From Candidatus Methanoperedens nitratireducens (GTDB lineage Archaea > Halobacteriota > Methanosarcinia > Methanosarcinales > Methanoperedenaceae): DNA of 64,000 nt. Position 1 is the first letter of the stretch. Each line of letters opens with the position of its first letter. The position numbers and the translations under genes were made by a program. Positions 47,876 through 57,360 of the stretch are shown piece by piece. The stretch lies in assembly GCF_000685155.1 (NCBI RefSeq), contig NZ_JMIY01000001.1, positions 203,742-267,741 on the forward strand, in the 5' to 3' direction. The notes beneath the pieces are model-generated. The model did not search any database. It saw nothing but the letters and a program-made list of their open reading frames with translations, and was not told the origin of the DNA.

Positions 47876-48591
47876 CTCATAGTGTTGATGAGGTAATAGA
47901 AATAGATAAACTATTTAATTTATTAGATATACCTGTTGACGGCGAATCATCAATAAGTGATGGGGATCTTTCCTACAATTTCTATACTATCTCTAATTTA
48001 GAGAATGAAGAAAAGGATATTTTAATTAGTATTGGATTTAAAGAATTTAAACAAAGTATTTTTTTCATTGAAACTAAGGAACTCCGAACTATAGAAGTAT
48101 TACAGTATTTATTACCTATATATCAGAAGAAGGAAATCGAGTATTGGGACGAAATTATCGAAAAACTCGTGAGTATTAATGAAAAAAAGATTGTTTTTAC
48201 TCCAACATCAAAACAATTAAGAATAACCTCTAAGTGGAAAGGTAAATTATCTCAAAATGAAGATGAATTTAGGAGTTTAGTTTCGGATTTATGTCTTCTT
48301 TTCAGAGACAGTTGCAAGAAAAACAACAATACATATAAAATTAATGAAAAATGTCTTTCGCATGAGTTTTGGAAAATAATTGGAAATCTACGAAATTACT
48401 ATTATTCTCATGACCCCGAACAATGGGGTGAAGATGCTGTTAAGGAATTTTCTGAAAAAGCAAAATTAGGTTATGAATATTTGTTTTCATCTCCAACAGT
48501 TAAAAAATCACCTATAGATTTCATAAATGCGCAGTTTAAACTTTTGGTTAAATGCATTGATTTTTTAGATGCTGTGTCAACGGATGTTTAG
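47863..48591 (+). CDS. Unrecognised cas-operon protein with a HEPN-like motif
   Basis: This 242-residue protein lies between cas5 (13-bp overlap) and cas3 (contiguous), so it belongs to the same transcript. I recognise no Cas family. Its C-terminal half (about 135-240) is predicted all-helical and contains [16 protein letters not shown], with Arg177-Asn178 and His183, an R-N-x4-H (R-x5-H) arrangement like the catalytic motif of HEPN ribonucleases. The N-terminal half is mixed alpha/beta and Lys/Glu-rich. Codon use is AT-rich as in cas3. A HEPN RNase could be an ancillary effector, a crRNA processor replacing Cas6, or an abortive module; all are inference. Confidence 0.6.
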   Translation: MAGVTHSVDEVIEIDKLFNLLDIPVDGESSISDGDLSYNFYTISNLENEEKDILISIGFKEFKQSIFFIETKELRTIEVLQYLLPIYQKKEIEYWDEIIEKLVSINEKKIVFTPTSKQLRITSKWKGKLSQNEDEFRSLVSDLCLLFRDSCKKNNNTYKINEKCLSHEFWKIIGNLRNYYYSHDPEQWGEDAVKEFSEKAKLGYEYLFSSPTVKKSPIDFINAQFKLLVKCIDFLDAVSTDV

Positions 48592-51099
48592 GTGACAATG
48601 ATCGCGAAAGCCTATCCATTACAAACCCCAAAATACTTTCAAACTTTAAAGGGCCATACTACTGATGCTCTTAAAATCCTCAAGGCATACATTGAAAATA
48701 ATTCAGAAATAATCACACAATTCTGTGACCGATGGCAGTTGAATAAGGAATCCTTCTTAAAAAGCCTCTTTATCACAGTTTATCTTCACGATATTGGAAA
48801 ATTGACAAAGCAATTCCAAGAAAACATCAGGAACGGAAGGTCTTCTCAGAAATATCCACATGCTTTTTATGGGCAGTTTATTTTAAACGAGATTGATTTT
48901 CCAAGTTTTCTTGACGTGCCCATTGAAAAAGCAGCAATATTGGGACATCACACACAACTATATTCACAGTTGTATGCAGGAGATGAGGGATTTAATAACC
49001 CGGCATTTCTTGAAAAGGACATAAGCACATTTGTTGAATATTCAAAGGATATCTATATTGAACTTGGTTTTGATAAGTGGTTTTTATTCGAAGGATTGAA
49101 CATTAAATCATTACCAGAAGCGAGAAAATTCTGGGGAGTATTGAGAGATTCTCGCAATAACTTGATAAGAGAGACTTCTTCATTTGAAGAGAAAAAGAGG
49201 TTGAAATCGATTTTCTGTTATATATTCTCCATCCTTGAAACATGTGATGATTATTCAAGCGCCGAGTTTTCAGAATTTATAAGTGGATATAGCGGTAGCG
49301 ATAGTGAATTTGATTCTATTATGGAAGAACCGATTAAATATGTTCCACGACTGTATGTTGATAATCTATATGAGAAGGTTCTGGGTAAAAACATACCCTA
49401 CGATTATCAGAAGGATGAGCCAGAAAAACTCTGCGGAGAGGTTCCATTTTATAGTTTACTTTTTGCTCCATGTGGAAGGGGAAAAACTGAGACTGCTCTT
49501 ATCTGGGCTTTAAAAGCTATGAGAAAATACCAAAGGAATAAAATTGTTTTTGCCATGCCGACACAGATTACAAGCAATGCAATGTGGGAAAGATTTTGTG
49601 AATTATTCGGTGAAGGGGAGATAAAAAAAGAAAAAATTGAGTCTGGAAAAAAGTATGTTGGGTTATTTCATGGAAAGAGCTTCATAAAGTTAAAAGGGGA
49701 AAAAGAGAGAGAAAAAGAAGATAATGAAGACTTAACTACCGAAGATTTAGATGAAGTCAGAGGAGAAAATTTCAAAGGTAACGTATTCTTTAAACCGATT
49801 ACTGTTACAACGATTGACCATTTGATTTATTCTTTCGTTCATGGATTCTCACAGGCGGATTTCACTTTAGGTAATCTCCAGAATGCGGTTATAGTATTCG
49901 ATGAGGTGCATTATTATGAAAAGAACCTCGATGACCACAATAAATCTACCTTAGATCATCTTGCAACCTTATTCCAGATTTTAAAAGAAATGAAAATACC
50001 AAATCTACTAATGTCAGGTACTTTACCTGATTTCTTTGTAAAGGAAGTAAAACAAATAAACTCAGAATATATGGGACCATATACCGACAGTGATGGATTG
50101 TTTTTTGAACCTTTCAAACTCGACATATCAAAGAAAAAGTTAGTAACAAAAGAGGCATTAAACAAAGAAATTATTGATGAGATTATTGAAAATTATCATA
50201 AAGGTTTGGTACAGTTCATCATACTGAATACTATTGAAAGAAGTAAATCTATTTATGATGTATTAATAACCCATTTGCTCCAGTCTGAAGAGCATGAAAG
50301 GATAATCCTTCATCATTCTCAGTTTACTTATAAAGACCGTGCAGATAAAGAAAGAGACATTTTAGAGCGATTAAATAAAGAAAAATTAAGACCATTTATA
50401 CTTGTTGCCACACAGGTTATTGAAATAAGTCTTGATATTTCATGCGATATAATGTATACAGAGCTTGCGCCTGGAGATGCTCTGGGACAGCGCGGTGGCA
50501 GGCTTAATAGAAAAGGACAGACATGGATTTCAAACGACTTCGAGTATACAATGAAGATTTTTCTGCCCGAAGAATTTGATCAGGACAAACCCAAAAAAAG
50601 CCCGTATGATTCAATTCTCCTTAAAAAAACACTCGAAGTTATAGAAGATGGACCTTGTTCATACTTCAAATTGAAAAAAATATGTGATGAAGTATATTCG
50701 TCATACAAACTAATTACACCAACCTCTCTAAGGATTGTTTTCAACGATTGCAGCATCTTTGGTCATTCACCTAAAGAAATAAACTTCGGAGACGAAGAAA
50801 AGGGTAGATTAATCCAAATCCGAAGCGATGAAGTCCAGAAAATCGATATCATACCTTGGGAATATTATGCTGAAGATGATCGCAATTTAATTGTGGAAAA
50901 TCAGGCAAAAGTTCCTATATGGTGGTACAAACAAGATGAAAAGGAGCACGGAGAATTATATTGTTTCAAAAGCATATCTAAAAAAATTGGCAGAAAAGAG
51001 AAATATTATTGGATAACCAGAATACCTTACTCTAAACAAAAAGGATTCAACTTTAAAAAGCCCCTTGATTGTCCTCCCCCTCCGCCAGTAATTATTTAG
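48592..51099 (+). CDS. cas3: Cas3 helicase-nuclease
   Basis: Degrades target DNA after Cascade binding. The 835-residue protein has an N-terminal HD nuclease domain (YLHDIGKLTKQF, later LGHHTQLYS) and an SF2 helicase: Walker A-like FAPCGRGKTETALI, MPTQITSNAM, DEVH box VIVFDEVHYYE, motif III MSGTLPDFF, motif V VATQVIEISLDI and motif VI QRGGRLNRKG. All the HD and helicase motifs I looked for are present, so it is probably active. The start is GTG 48592 or ATG 48598. It is the last cas gene; no cas4, cas1 or cas2 follows. Confidence 0.93.
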   Translation: MTMIAKAYPLQTPKYFQTLKGHTTDALKILKAYIENNSEIITQFCDRWQLNKESFLKSLFITVYLHDIGKLTKQFQENIRNGRSSQKYPHAFYGQFILNEIDFPSFLDVPIEKAAILGHHTQLYSQLYAGDEGFNNPAFLEKDISTFVEYSKDIYIELGFDKWFLFEGLNIKSLPEARKFWGVLRDSRNNLIRETSSFEEKKRLKSIFCYIFSILETCDDYSSAEFSEFISGYSGSDSEFDSIMEEPIKYVPRLYVDNLYEKVLGKNIPYDYQKDEPEKLCGEVPFYSLLFAPCGRGKTETALIWALKAMRKYQRNKIVFAMPTQITSNAMWERFCELFGEGEIKKEKIESGKKYVGLFHGKSFIKLKGEKEREKEDNEDLTTEDLDEVRGENFKGNVFFKPITVTTIDHLIYSFVHGFSQADFTLGNLQNAVIVFDEVHYYEKNLDDHNKSTLDHLATLFQILKEMKIPNLLMSGTLPDFFVKEVKQINSEYMGPYTDSDGLFFEPFKLDISKKKLVTKEALNKEIIDEIIENYHKGLVQFIILNTIERSKSIYDVLITHLLQSEEHERIILHHSQFTYKDRADKERDILERLNKEKLRPFILVATQVIEISLDISCDIMYTELAPGDALGQRGGRLNRKGQTWISNDFEYTMKIFLPEEFDQDKPKKSPYDSILLKKTLEVIEDGPCSYFKLKKICDEVYSSYKLITPTSLRIVFNDCSIFGHSPKEINFGDEEKGRLIQIRSDEVQKIDIIPWEYYAEDDRNLIVENQAKVPIWWYKQDEKEHGELYCFKSISKKIGRKEKYYWITRIPYSKQKGFNFKKPLDCPPPPPVII

Positions 51100-51247
51100 T
51101 TTCTTTTAGCAACATCTCCCATATTTCTACCCCCAAACTCAATTCCACCCCACAGTAATAGACTCAAGCGCTGCACTGCACTCAATGAAAAACCGCTCCT
51201 TCATTTTACCCTATGACACAGCGCCGCCCCTCCCGCACGCTCCCTCC

Positions 51248-51289
51248 GCCCCGCCTCCACGCCCTCAACCCCCGCCATGAACCCAAAGA
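51248..51289 (+). repeat. Direct repeat left of the HTH-MNT/HEPN module
   Basis: GCCCCGCCTCCACGCC through CCGCCATGAA, 42 bp with one mismatch to 52402-52443. Weaker similarity continues for about 35 bp beyond. Much more GC-rich than the genes between the copies. Confidence 0.85.
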
Positions 51290-51376
51290 TCACAAAGCGC
51301 AGCCTTTGCGGACTCTGCGCTCCTGTAGGTATGATCTACCCTGCCTCAACCCTTAAATAGCTTAGTTCACATAAAT

Positions 51377-51388
51377 GAACATATGTTC
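51377..51388 (+). promoter_or_regulatory. Palindrome over the start of the HTH-MNT gene
   Basis: GAACATATGTTC, a perfect 12-bp palindrome containing the ATG at 51383, with further GTTCA and TGAAC half-sites on both sides (51365-51405). TTAAATAG near 51352 is a likely TATA box. The encoded protein has a DNA-binding domain, so autorepression is a reasonable inference. Confidence 0.5.
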
Positions 51389-51922
51389 GAAATAATGAAC
51401 ATATTCTCAAAGCCATCCCTCCAGATAATCCTGTATCTCGGCAGACGGTACCGCGAGGGTTACTACGTCCGCGAGCTATCAAGAAAACTTAACATTGGGC
51501 TCGGGTCTGCAAGCCAGAGCCTGAGAAAACTGGAAAAAGCGGGGCTTGTTGTAAAAGAAAATAAGGGCAGACTTGTAATATACAGGGCAAACATGGAAAA
51601 TTTTATTCTCAGGCAGTTAAAGATCCTGTTCACGCTTCTGGAAATAAATCCATTGATGCCGCCCCTTAAAGATGTATCTTCAAGAATAATACTATTCGGA
51701 AGTTGCTCAACCGGAGAAGATACAGAAAAGAGCGATATAGACATTTTCATAGAATCAAATGATAAAAAAAGAGCTTCAGAGCTTGTTGAAAGCTGCCAGA
51801 AAAAAATCGACCGTAAGATTTCTCCCATTATAATGGATTCATATGAATTCAGGAGCCTCCAGACAAAAGACAAACCACTTTACGAAAGGATTAACATGGG
51901 AAAAGTAATCCATGAGACATAA
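51383..51922 (+). CDS. Winged-helix plus nucleotidyltransferase antitoxin-like protein
   Basis: A 179-residue fusion: an N-terminal winged helix-turn-helix (residues 8-75, YYVRELSRKLNIGLGSASQSLRKLEKAGLV) and a Pol-beta-type minimal nucleotidyltransferase (residues 95-175, ILFGSCSTGEDTEKSDIDIFI). It precedes a HEPN gene with no gap (adjacent codons). In MNT-HEPN pairs the nucleotidyltransferase usually neutralises the HEPN toxin; the wHTH would add transcriptional control. Start ATG 51383 or 51395. Confidence 0.85.
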   Translation: MFEIMNIFSKPSLQIILYLGRRYREGYYVRELSRKLNIGLGSASQSLRKLEKAGLVVKENKGRLVIYRANMENFILRQLKILFTLLEINPLMPPLKDVSSRIILFGSCSTGEDTEKSDIDIFIESNDKKRASELVESCQKKIDRKISPIIMDSYEFRSLQTKDKPLYERINMGKVIHET

Positions 51923-52345
51923 ATGAAATATCAGTTTGAACAATGTCTCGGCAAAGGTAAGGTTGTAAAAATCGAACGAGATCATGATCTGATATCAAAA
52001 GAAATCAACGAAGCGGAAAATGATCTAAAATCAAGTGAAATGTCCATGAAAGAAGGTAATTTCAAATGGGCGATAATACAGGCATATTACTCCATGTTTC
52101 ATTCATTCAGAGCCCTTTTATTCAGTAAAGGTTACAGAGAGAAGAGTCATACATGTTTGAAATATGCAATAGAATCTCTCTTTGTGGATAATGGTTTGCT
52201 GGATAACAGTCTTGTCCAGGATTTTGGCTATGCGATGAAGATGCGTGAAGGGGCAGATTATGGCTATGTATATAATGAAGATTCTGCGCAAGAACTGATA
52301 AACACAGCAAATAAAATTTATGAAGTTGCAAATCGGTTGGTATAA
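51923..52345 (+). CDS. HEPN-domain protein, MNT partner
   Basis: A 140-residue HEPN protein (PF05168-like) with AIIQAYYSMFHSFRALLFSKGYREKSHTCL. The position of the R-x4-H-x-Y motif known from HepT reads R108-EGAD-Y-G-Y, so the catalytic His is Tyr and the final Tyr is kept; RNase activity is therefore uncertain. It begins right after the HTH-MNT stop. The pair lies between cas3 and the CRISPR leader and is bracketed by direct repeats. Confidence 0.85.
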   Translation: MKYQFEQCLGKGKVVKIERDHDLISKEINEAENDLKSSEMSMKEGNFKWAIIQAYYSMFHSFRALLFSKGYREKSHTCLKYAIESLFVDNGLLDNSLVQDFGYAMKMREGADYGYVYNEDSAQELINTANKIYEVANRLV

Positions 52346-52401
52346 TTTTATTTGCTTAATATTCTGGATGAATATCGCCACCCTTCTTCGTGCGCTCCCC
52401 T

Positions 52402-52443
52402 GCCCCGCCTCCACGCCCTCAACCCCCGCCATGAATCCAAAGA
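52402..52443 (+). repeat. Direct repeat right of the HTH-MNT/HEPN module
   Basis: Second copy of the 42-bp sequence at 51248-51289 in the same orientation, followed by diverged but related sequence (GCAAAGTGCAGCC against ACAAAGCGCAGCC). Confidence 0.85.
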
Positions 52444-52499
52444 CTGCAAAGTGCAGCCGAATCTTTGCGTACTTTGCGCGCTTTGCGGTGGGGCTTTTG

Positions 52500-52710
52500 T
52501 ATTCAAATTTTGACGAAAACGTGCAAAAAAGTCGTGGATCTTTATAAAGGCAATACCAAACCTGACATCCACGATAAAAAGTTCCTTTTTACCAAAGGTT
52601 TTTGTGGAATGAGTTCGATTAAGATTTGAGGAAAAAACGATAGTGATTCCTATAAAATTGCTTTGAGAAACACCAGTGAATTAAGTCAAAAATGGGCTCA
52701 AAAAAGCTTG
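52500..52710 (+). promoter_or_regulatory. CRISPR leader with promoter
   Basis: An AT-rich 210-bp region directly before the first repeat. CCTATAAAATTG at about 52649-52660 is a good TATA box, which would start transcription near 52680, some 30 bp before repeat 1. AAAAAG-N3-CTTTTT is a small dyad near 52576. Its position at the non-degenerate end of the array supports its role as leader. Confidence 0.7.
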
Positions 52711-55700
52711 GTTAAAATCAGACCTTAGAGGGATTGAAACTCCTTAATACAACCTGCAGAGCTTATACGAGCTAACTGTTAAAATCAGACCTTAGAGGGA
52801 TTGAAACGCAGCAGAATAAGTCCGTACAGCTCTAGCATGATAATGTTAAAATCAGACCTTAGAGGGATTGAAACAAATCTACTCCCACCATCAGGGTACT
52901 GATAGGCAAAGTTAAAATCAGACCTTAGAGGGATTGAAACTTGTATTTTGATTGCATATATTTCATTTTATTATGATGTTAAAATCAGACCTTAGAGGGA
53001 TTGAAACAGTTCTGGCGCAGCGGCACAGGCTACAGCCCCGATATGTTAAAATCAGACCTTAGAGGGATTGAAACAGGCCTTGACTGTCTAAAGAGTGCTG
53101 TAATTCATCTGGTTAAAATCAGACCTTAGAGGGATTGAAACCGATCTCGGCGCTTCGAAGATCACGATCAATATACATGTTAAAATCAGACCTTAGAGGG
53201 ATTGAAACGAGAAAATGGAGAATGGATTCCTGGGAGTGGGGAAAGTTAAAATCAGACCTTAGAGGGATTGAAACGGTTGTCTTGTTGTACTATATGTCAT
53301 CCCTCCATACGGTTAAAATCAGACCTTAGAGGGATTGAAACTAGACAAGCGCATATACCCGCACCTGTTCAGGCACAGGTTAAAATCAGACCTTAGAGGG
53401 ATTGAAACAATATCCCGCTAAGCTCTCCGCTATTGATTTTGCTTGGTTAAAATCAGACCTTAGAGGGATTGAAACTCGAAGGAGAATCAAAGACATGATA
53501 GAAAGCATAGAGTTAAAATCAGACCTTAGAGGGATTGAAACATCAGACTGCGGGACAATTCGAGTTTGTCAGCGCGGGCAAGTTAAAATCAGACCTTAGA
53601 GGGATTGAAACGTGTCACCTCTCCTACTCCCTGCTCTTAAATCGATTGGTTAAAATCAGACCTTAGAGGGATTGAAACTGGGAGAGGGCACCCATTACTG
53701 GAAAGTGAGACCTTACAGTTAAAATCAGACCTTAGAGGGATTGAAACAATTACCCCATTCCTGAACAGCGCCTACACTATTGAGTTAAAATCAGACCTTA
53801 GAGGGATTGAAACGATATACGCGAAAGAATACAAAATGAGCTTAAACGGGTTAAAATCAGACCTTAGAGGGATTGAAACTTCTTCTTTAGTCCACTGATC
53901 CATCGACGGGGAATCGTTAAAATCAGACCTTAGAGGGATTGAAACGAGCATTATACGAGGGTGACGCCACAAAAAACGAAGTTAAAATCAGACCTTAGAG
54001 GGATTGAAACATACGGGATTATACAGATGAGGATTTAGACCGTGAATGTTAAAATCAGACCTTAGAGGGATTGAAACTGAGTACATCTTACAGGGTGTAA
54101 CAATGTCAATCACCGCAGCGTTAAAATCAGACCTTAGAGGGATTGAAACTAAGCCCCGAAGATGCCAGCAGCGCACTTATAAAAAGTTAAAATCAGACCT
54201 TAGAGGGATTGAAACATATTTAACCTCAATTATGTACCTAGTTGTTAAACTCGTTAAAATCAGACCTTAGAGGGATTGAAACTCTAAATAAGCTACAAAT
54301 ACGTTTGACGTGCCAGCTGTTAAAATCAGACCTTAGAGGGATTGAAACCTTTCCGTATAAGGCATTGCCCAGTTTTTTTGTGAGGTTAAAATCAGACCTT
54401 AGAGGGATTGAAACCAGGCTGTATAAGGGACGGTCTCGCCCGCTTAAAGCGTTAAAATCAGACCTTAGAGGGATTGAAACATCCTACGATGATATACAAC
54501 ATTAGTTCGATTGTCTTGTTAAAATCAGACCTTAGAGGGATTGAAACAAAATGCTTTGCTGTACTATAGTACATGATGTACCTGTTAAAATCAGACCTTA
54601 GAGGGATTGAAACAATTACCCGTCATACATAACGTTACTGCAACTTGCAGTTAAAATCAGACCTTAGAGGGATTGAAACTGCTGTGAAAACCGCCCTTAT
54701 TAATCTCTTCTGGGTTAAAATCAGACCTTAGAGGGATTGAAACGCGGACTATATCTATCCTGGGTGGCAAGGGTAGCGGGAGTTAAAATCAGACCTTAGA
54801 GGGATTGAAACTAAGGATTGTTGGGCGGCATACATGAGGGCATACAGGGTTAAAATCAGACCTTAGAGGGATTGAAACCATCATGACGAATGCAGCCCCT
54901 AAGCCAATTTGCTCGGTTAAAATCAGACCTTAGAGGGATTGAAACTCGCCAGACCAATCATTTATATCCAGAACAAAAACGGCGTTAAAATCAGACCTTA
55001 GAGGGATTGAAACGTCAGAATCTGCTGGCCTGCATCACTTGCGTCTGGAAGTTAAAATCAGACCTTAGAGGGATTGAAACATAAGAGAGTGTGGCCGCCT
55101 GGCCTGTGTCTATGCTCTGTTAAAATCAGACCTTAGAGGGATTGAAACGCAGATTCTGACAGGGCAGATCATAGAGCGGGTCATAGTTAAAATCAGACCT
55201 TAGAGGGATTGAAACGAAAATCCCCATCACAATTGCAGCAATACTGATCGTAAGTTAAAATCAGACCTTAGAGGGATTGAAACTACAAAGCTAAATGACG
55301 CAGAAGAAAAGGCAACAGGAGTTAAAATCAGACCTTAGAGGGATTGAAACTTGTTATCGCTTCATTTACACATTGTATTTGGCTTTGTTAAAATCAGACC
55401 TTAGAGGGATTGAAACTACTCACCTCACAGCCCCTCGTCCTCTTCCCTCACCGTTAAAATCAGACCTTAGAGGGATTGAAACTCGGATGAGTACCAAACA
55501 TCGTTCGCATACCCGCCCGTTAAAATCAGACCTTAGAGGGATTGAAACGTCTATTGTCTCTTTCTGTGAGGGAGTTAGCTCTTGCGTTAAAATCAGACCT
55601 TAGAGGGATTGAAACGTAGCCCATAAACGCCTTATATCAACCCTGGTAACTGTTAAAATCAGACCTTAGAGGGATTGAAACTTAAATCACCTCTTTTTTA

Positions 55701-56956
55701 CATGCTTTGTTTTTTTCGTTAAAATCAGACCTTAGAGGGATTGAAACGGCTCTGATCGATGTAGCACTCAGGCTCGCAGATGTACACCAGCTCGTTAAAA
55801 TCAGACCTTAGAGGGATTGAAACCGGTATTAAGGGCCGCGAGTGATCCAGCCACTACGGCGTTAAAATCAGACCTTAGAGGGATTGAAACTGAAATGGTA
55901 GAGGTCAGGAGGTGATAGCACGGAAATGTTAAAATCAGACCTTAGAGGGATTGAAACTAGGGGCCTGCCTGGGTCCCATAGATCCAGGAACAGGTTAAAA
56001 TCAGACCTTAGAGGGATTGAAACGGGGCTGCAGGGCAGCACGCTAAAATGCAACTTCTGTTAAAATCAGACCTTAGAGGGATTGAAACAATATTATTAGT
56101 GCGTTAGGATCTCCTGCAAATAAAGGTTAAAATCAGACCTTAGAGGGATTGAAACCAGAAAAAACAAGCGTTACCTAACTTTCCCGCATACGTTAAAATC
56201 AGACCTTAGAGGGATTGAAACATGTCTGCACCGCCTTAAGCTACCATGCTAAGATACAGTTAAAATCAGACCTTAGAGGGATTGAAACTAGTGGCCGCCT
56301 CCAAACCTGTTTTGCCCTGCAAGCAGTTAAAATCAGACCTTAGAGGGATTGAAACAGAGAGAAAGCAGAGATATCATAAAGATTGTTGGGCGGGTTAAAA
56401 TCAGACCTTAGAGGGATTGAAACATAGTACACCTCGCCCCCTTAATGCATAACAATCTCTCGTTAAAATCAGACCTTAGAGGGATTGAAACAGTACATCA
56501 TTCTATGCGACTGATGCGCTTTTTCAGGTTAAAATCAGACCTTAGAGGGATTGAAACATACAAAGTATGGCGTTGAGATCCCCACCAATTTGTGGTTAAA
56601 ATCAGACCTTAGAGGGATTGAAACGAGGTCAAATTCCAGGATACTGTTTATAAGTTCTTTTGTTAAAATCAGACCTTAGAGGGATTGAAACAGATATCAG
56701 GGATGATTTACGGTCTGCGGGTATGGAGTTAAAATCAGACCTTAGAGGGATTGAAACTTGTAAGATTAAAACGCTCCTCAAGGTCGAGCAAACGTTAAAA
56801 TCAGACCTTAGAGGGATTGAAACCGCAACACCAGTGATCTTGTGTCTGGCGGTAGCTCGGTTAAAATCAGACCTTAGAGGGATTGAAACTGGGGCTTGAG
56901 GCATACAAAATATCAGACCCGATAGAGTTAAAATCAGACCTTAGAGGGATTGAAAT
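52711..56956 (+). CRISPR. CRISPR array, 64 repeats and 63 spacers
   Basis: 30-bp repeat beginning GTTAAAATCAGACC and ending GGGATTGAAAC, giving the standard 8-nt 5' handle ATTGAAAC of type I-B crRNAs. By hand count there are 64 repeats, essentially identical, with spacers of 36-40 bp. The last repeat (56927-56956) ends in T instead of C, which marks the trailer end and confirms transcription on the plus strand from the leader. Spacers differ from each other; two share a 13-bp segment. Confidence 0.97.
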
Positions 56957-57008
56957 ATCTTGCATAGTTTGCGCTCACAGAGAGCTTTTTTGAAATATTT
57001 CTCTGCGC

Positions 57009-57202
57009 CTCTGTGCCTGGTATGAAAAAGTTCAACTATATCGCATCTTAGATTCCGATGTGGTTCAGCTAATATAAAACAACGAACTGGTACGAACCCG
57101 ATACGAACTCGGGCTTATGAGTTCGTTTAAGTTCGTTTTGAGTTCGTTGTTAATCGTCTTTTTCATGTTCATTTATGAACAGCGTTCATAGCCGACTCCG
57201 TG
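57009..57202 (+). repeat. Dispersed repeat, copy B
   Basis: Same sequence as 26554-26748, starting about 50 bp after the last CRISPR repeat and ending about 160 bp before hel308. The dyad core is 57078-57151. Differences from copy A fall outside the paired ACGAAC/GTTCGT arms, for example in the 5-bp internal loop and in the 3' flank. Confidence 0.9.
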
Positions 57203-57360
57203 ACTGTTGTTTTTATATAGGTCGTGAAATTTAGGGCATTACTGGATTAGTAGGATAGGTTTTTATCATCATTCGATACTGTCTTACCGTCTAATTATTG
57301 GATGGGTTCGCATGACCTTGAGGAATTCTTTTTAAGCAATCCCTCCCTTTAGCTACCCGA
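57203..57360 (+). promoter_or_regulatory. hel308 upstream region
   Basis: Short AT-rich spacer; TTTTTAAGC near 57328 is a weak TATA candidate and no clear Shine-Dalgarno precedes the hel308 ATG, so a leaderless transcript is possible. Confidence 0.35.

Noticed and set aside
53100-56904. Long open frames reading LKSDLRGIET or SIPLRSDFN repeatedly
   Set aside because: These are translations of the CRISPR repeat on both strands, not proteins.
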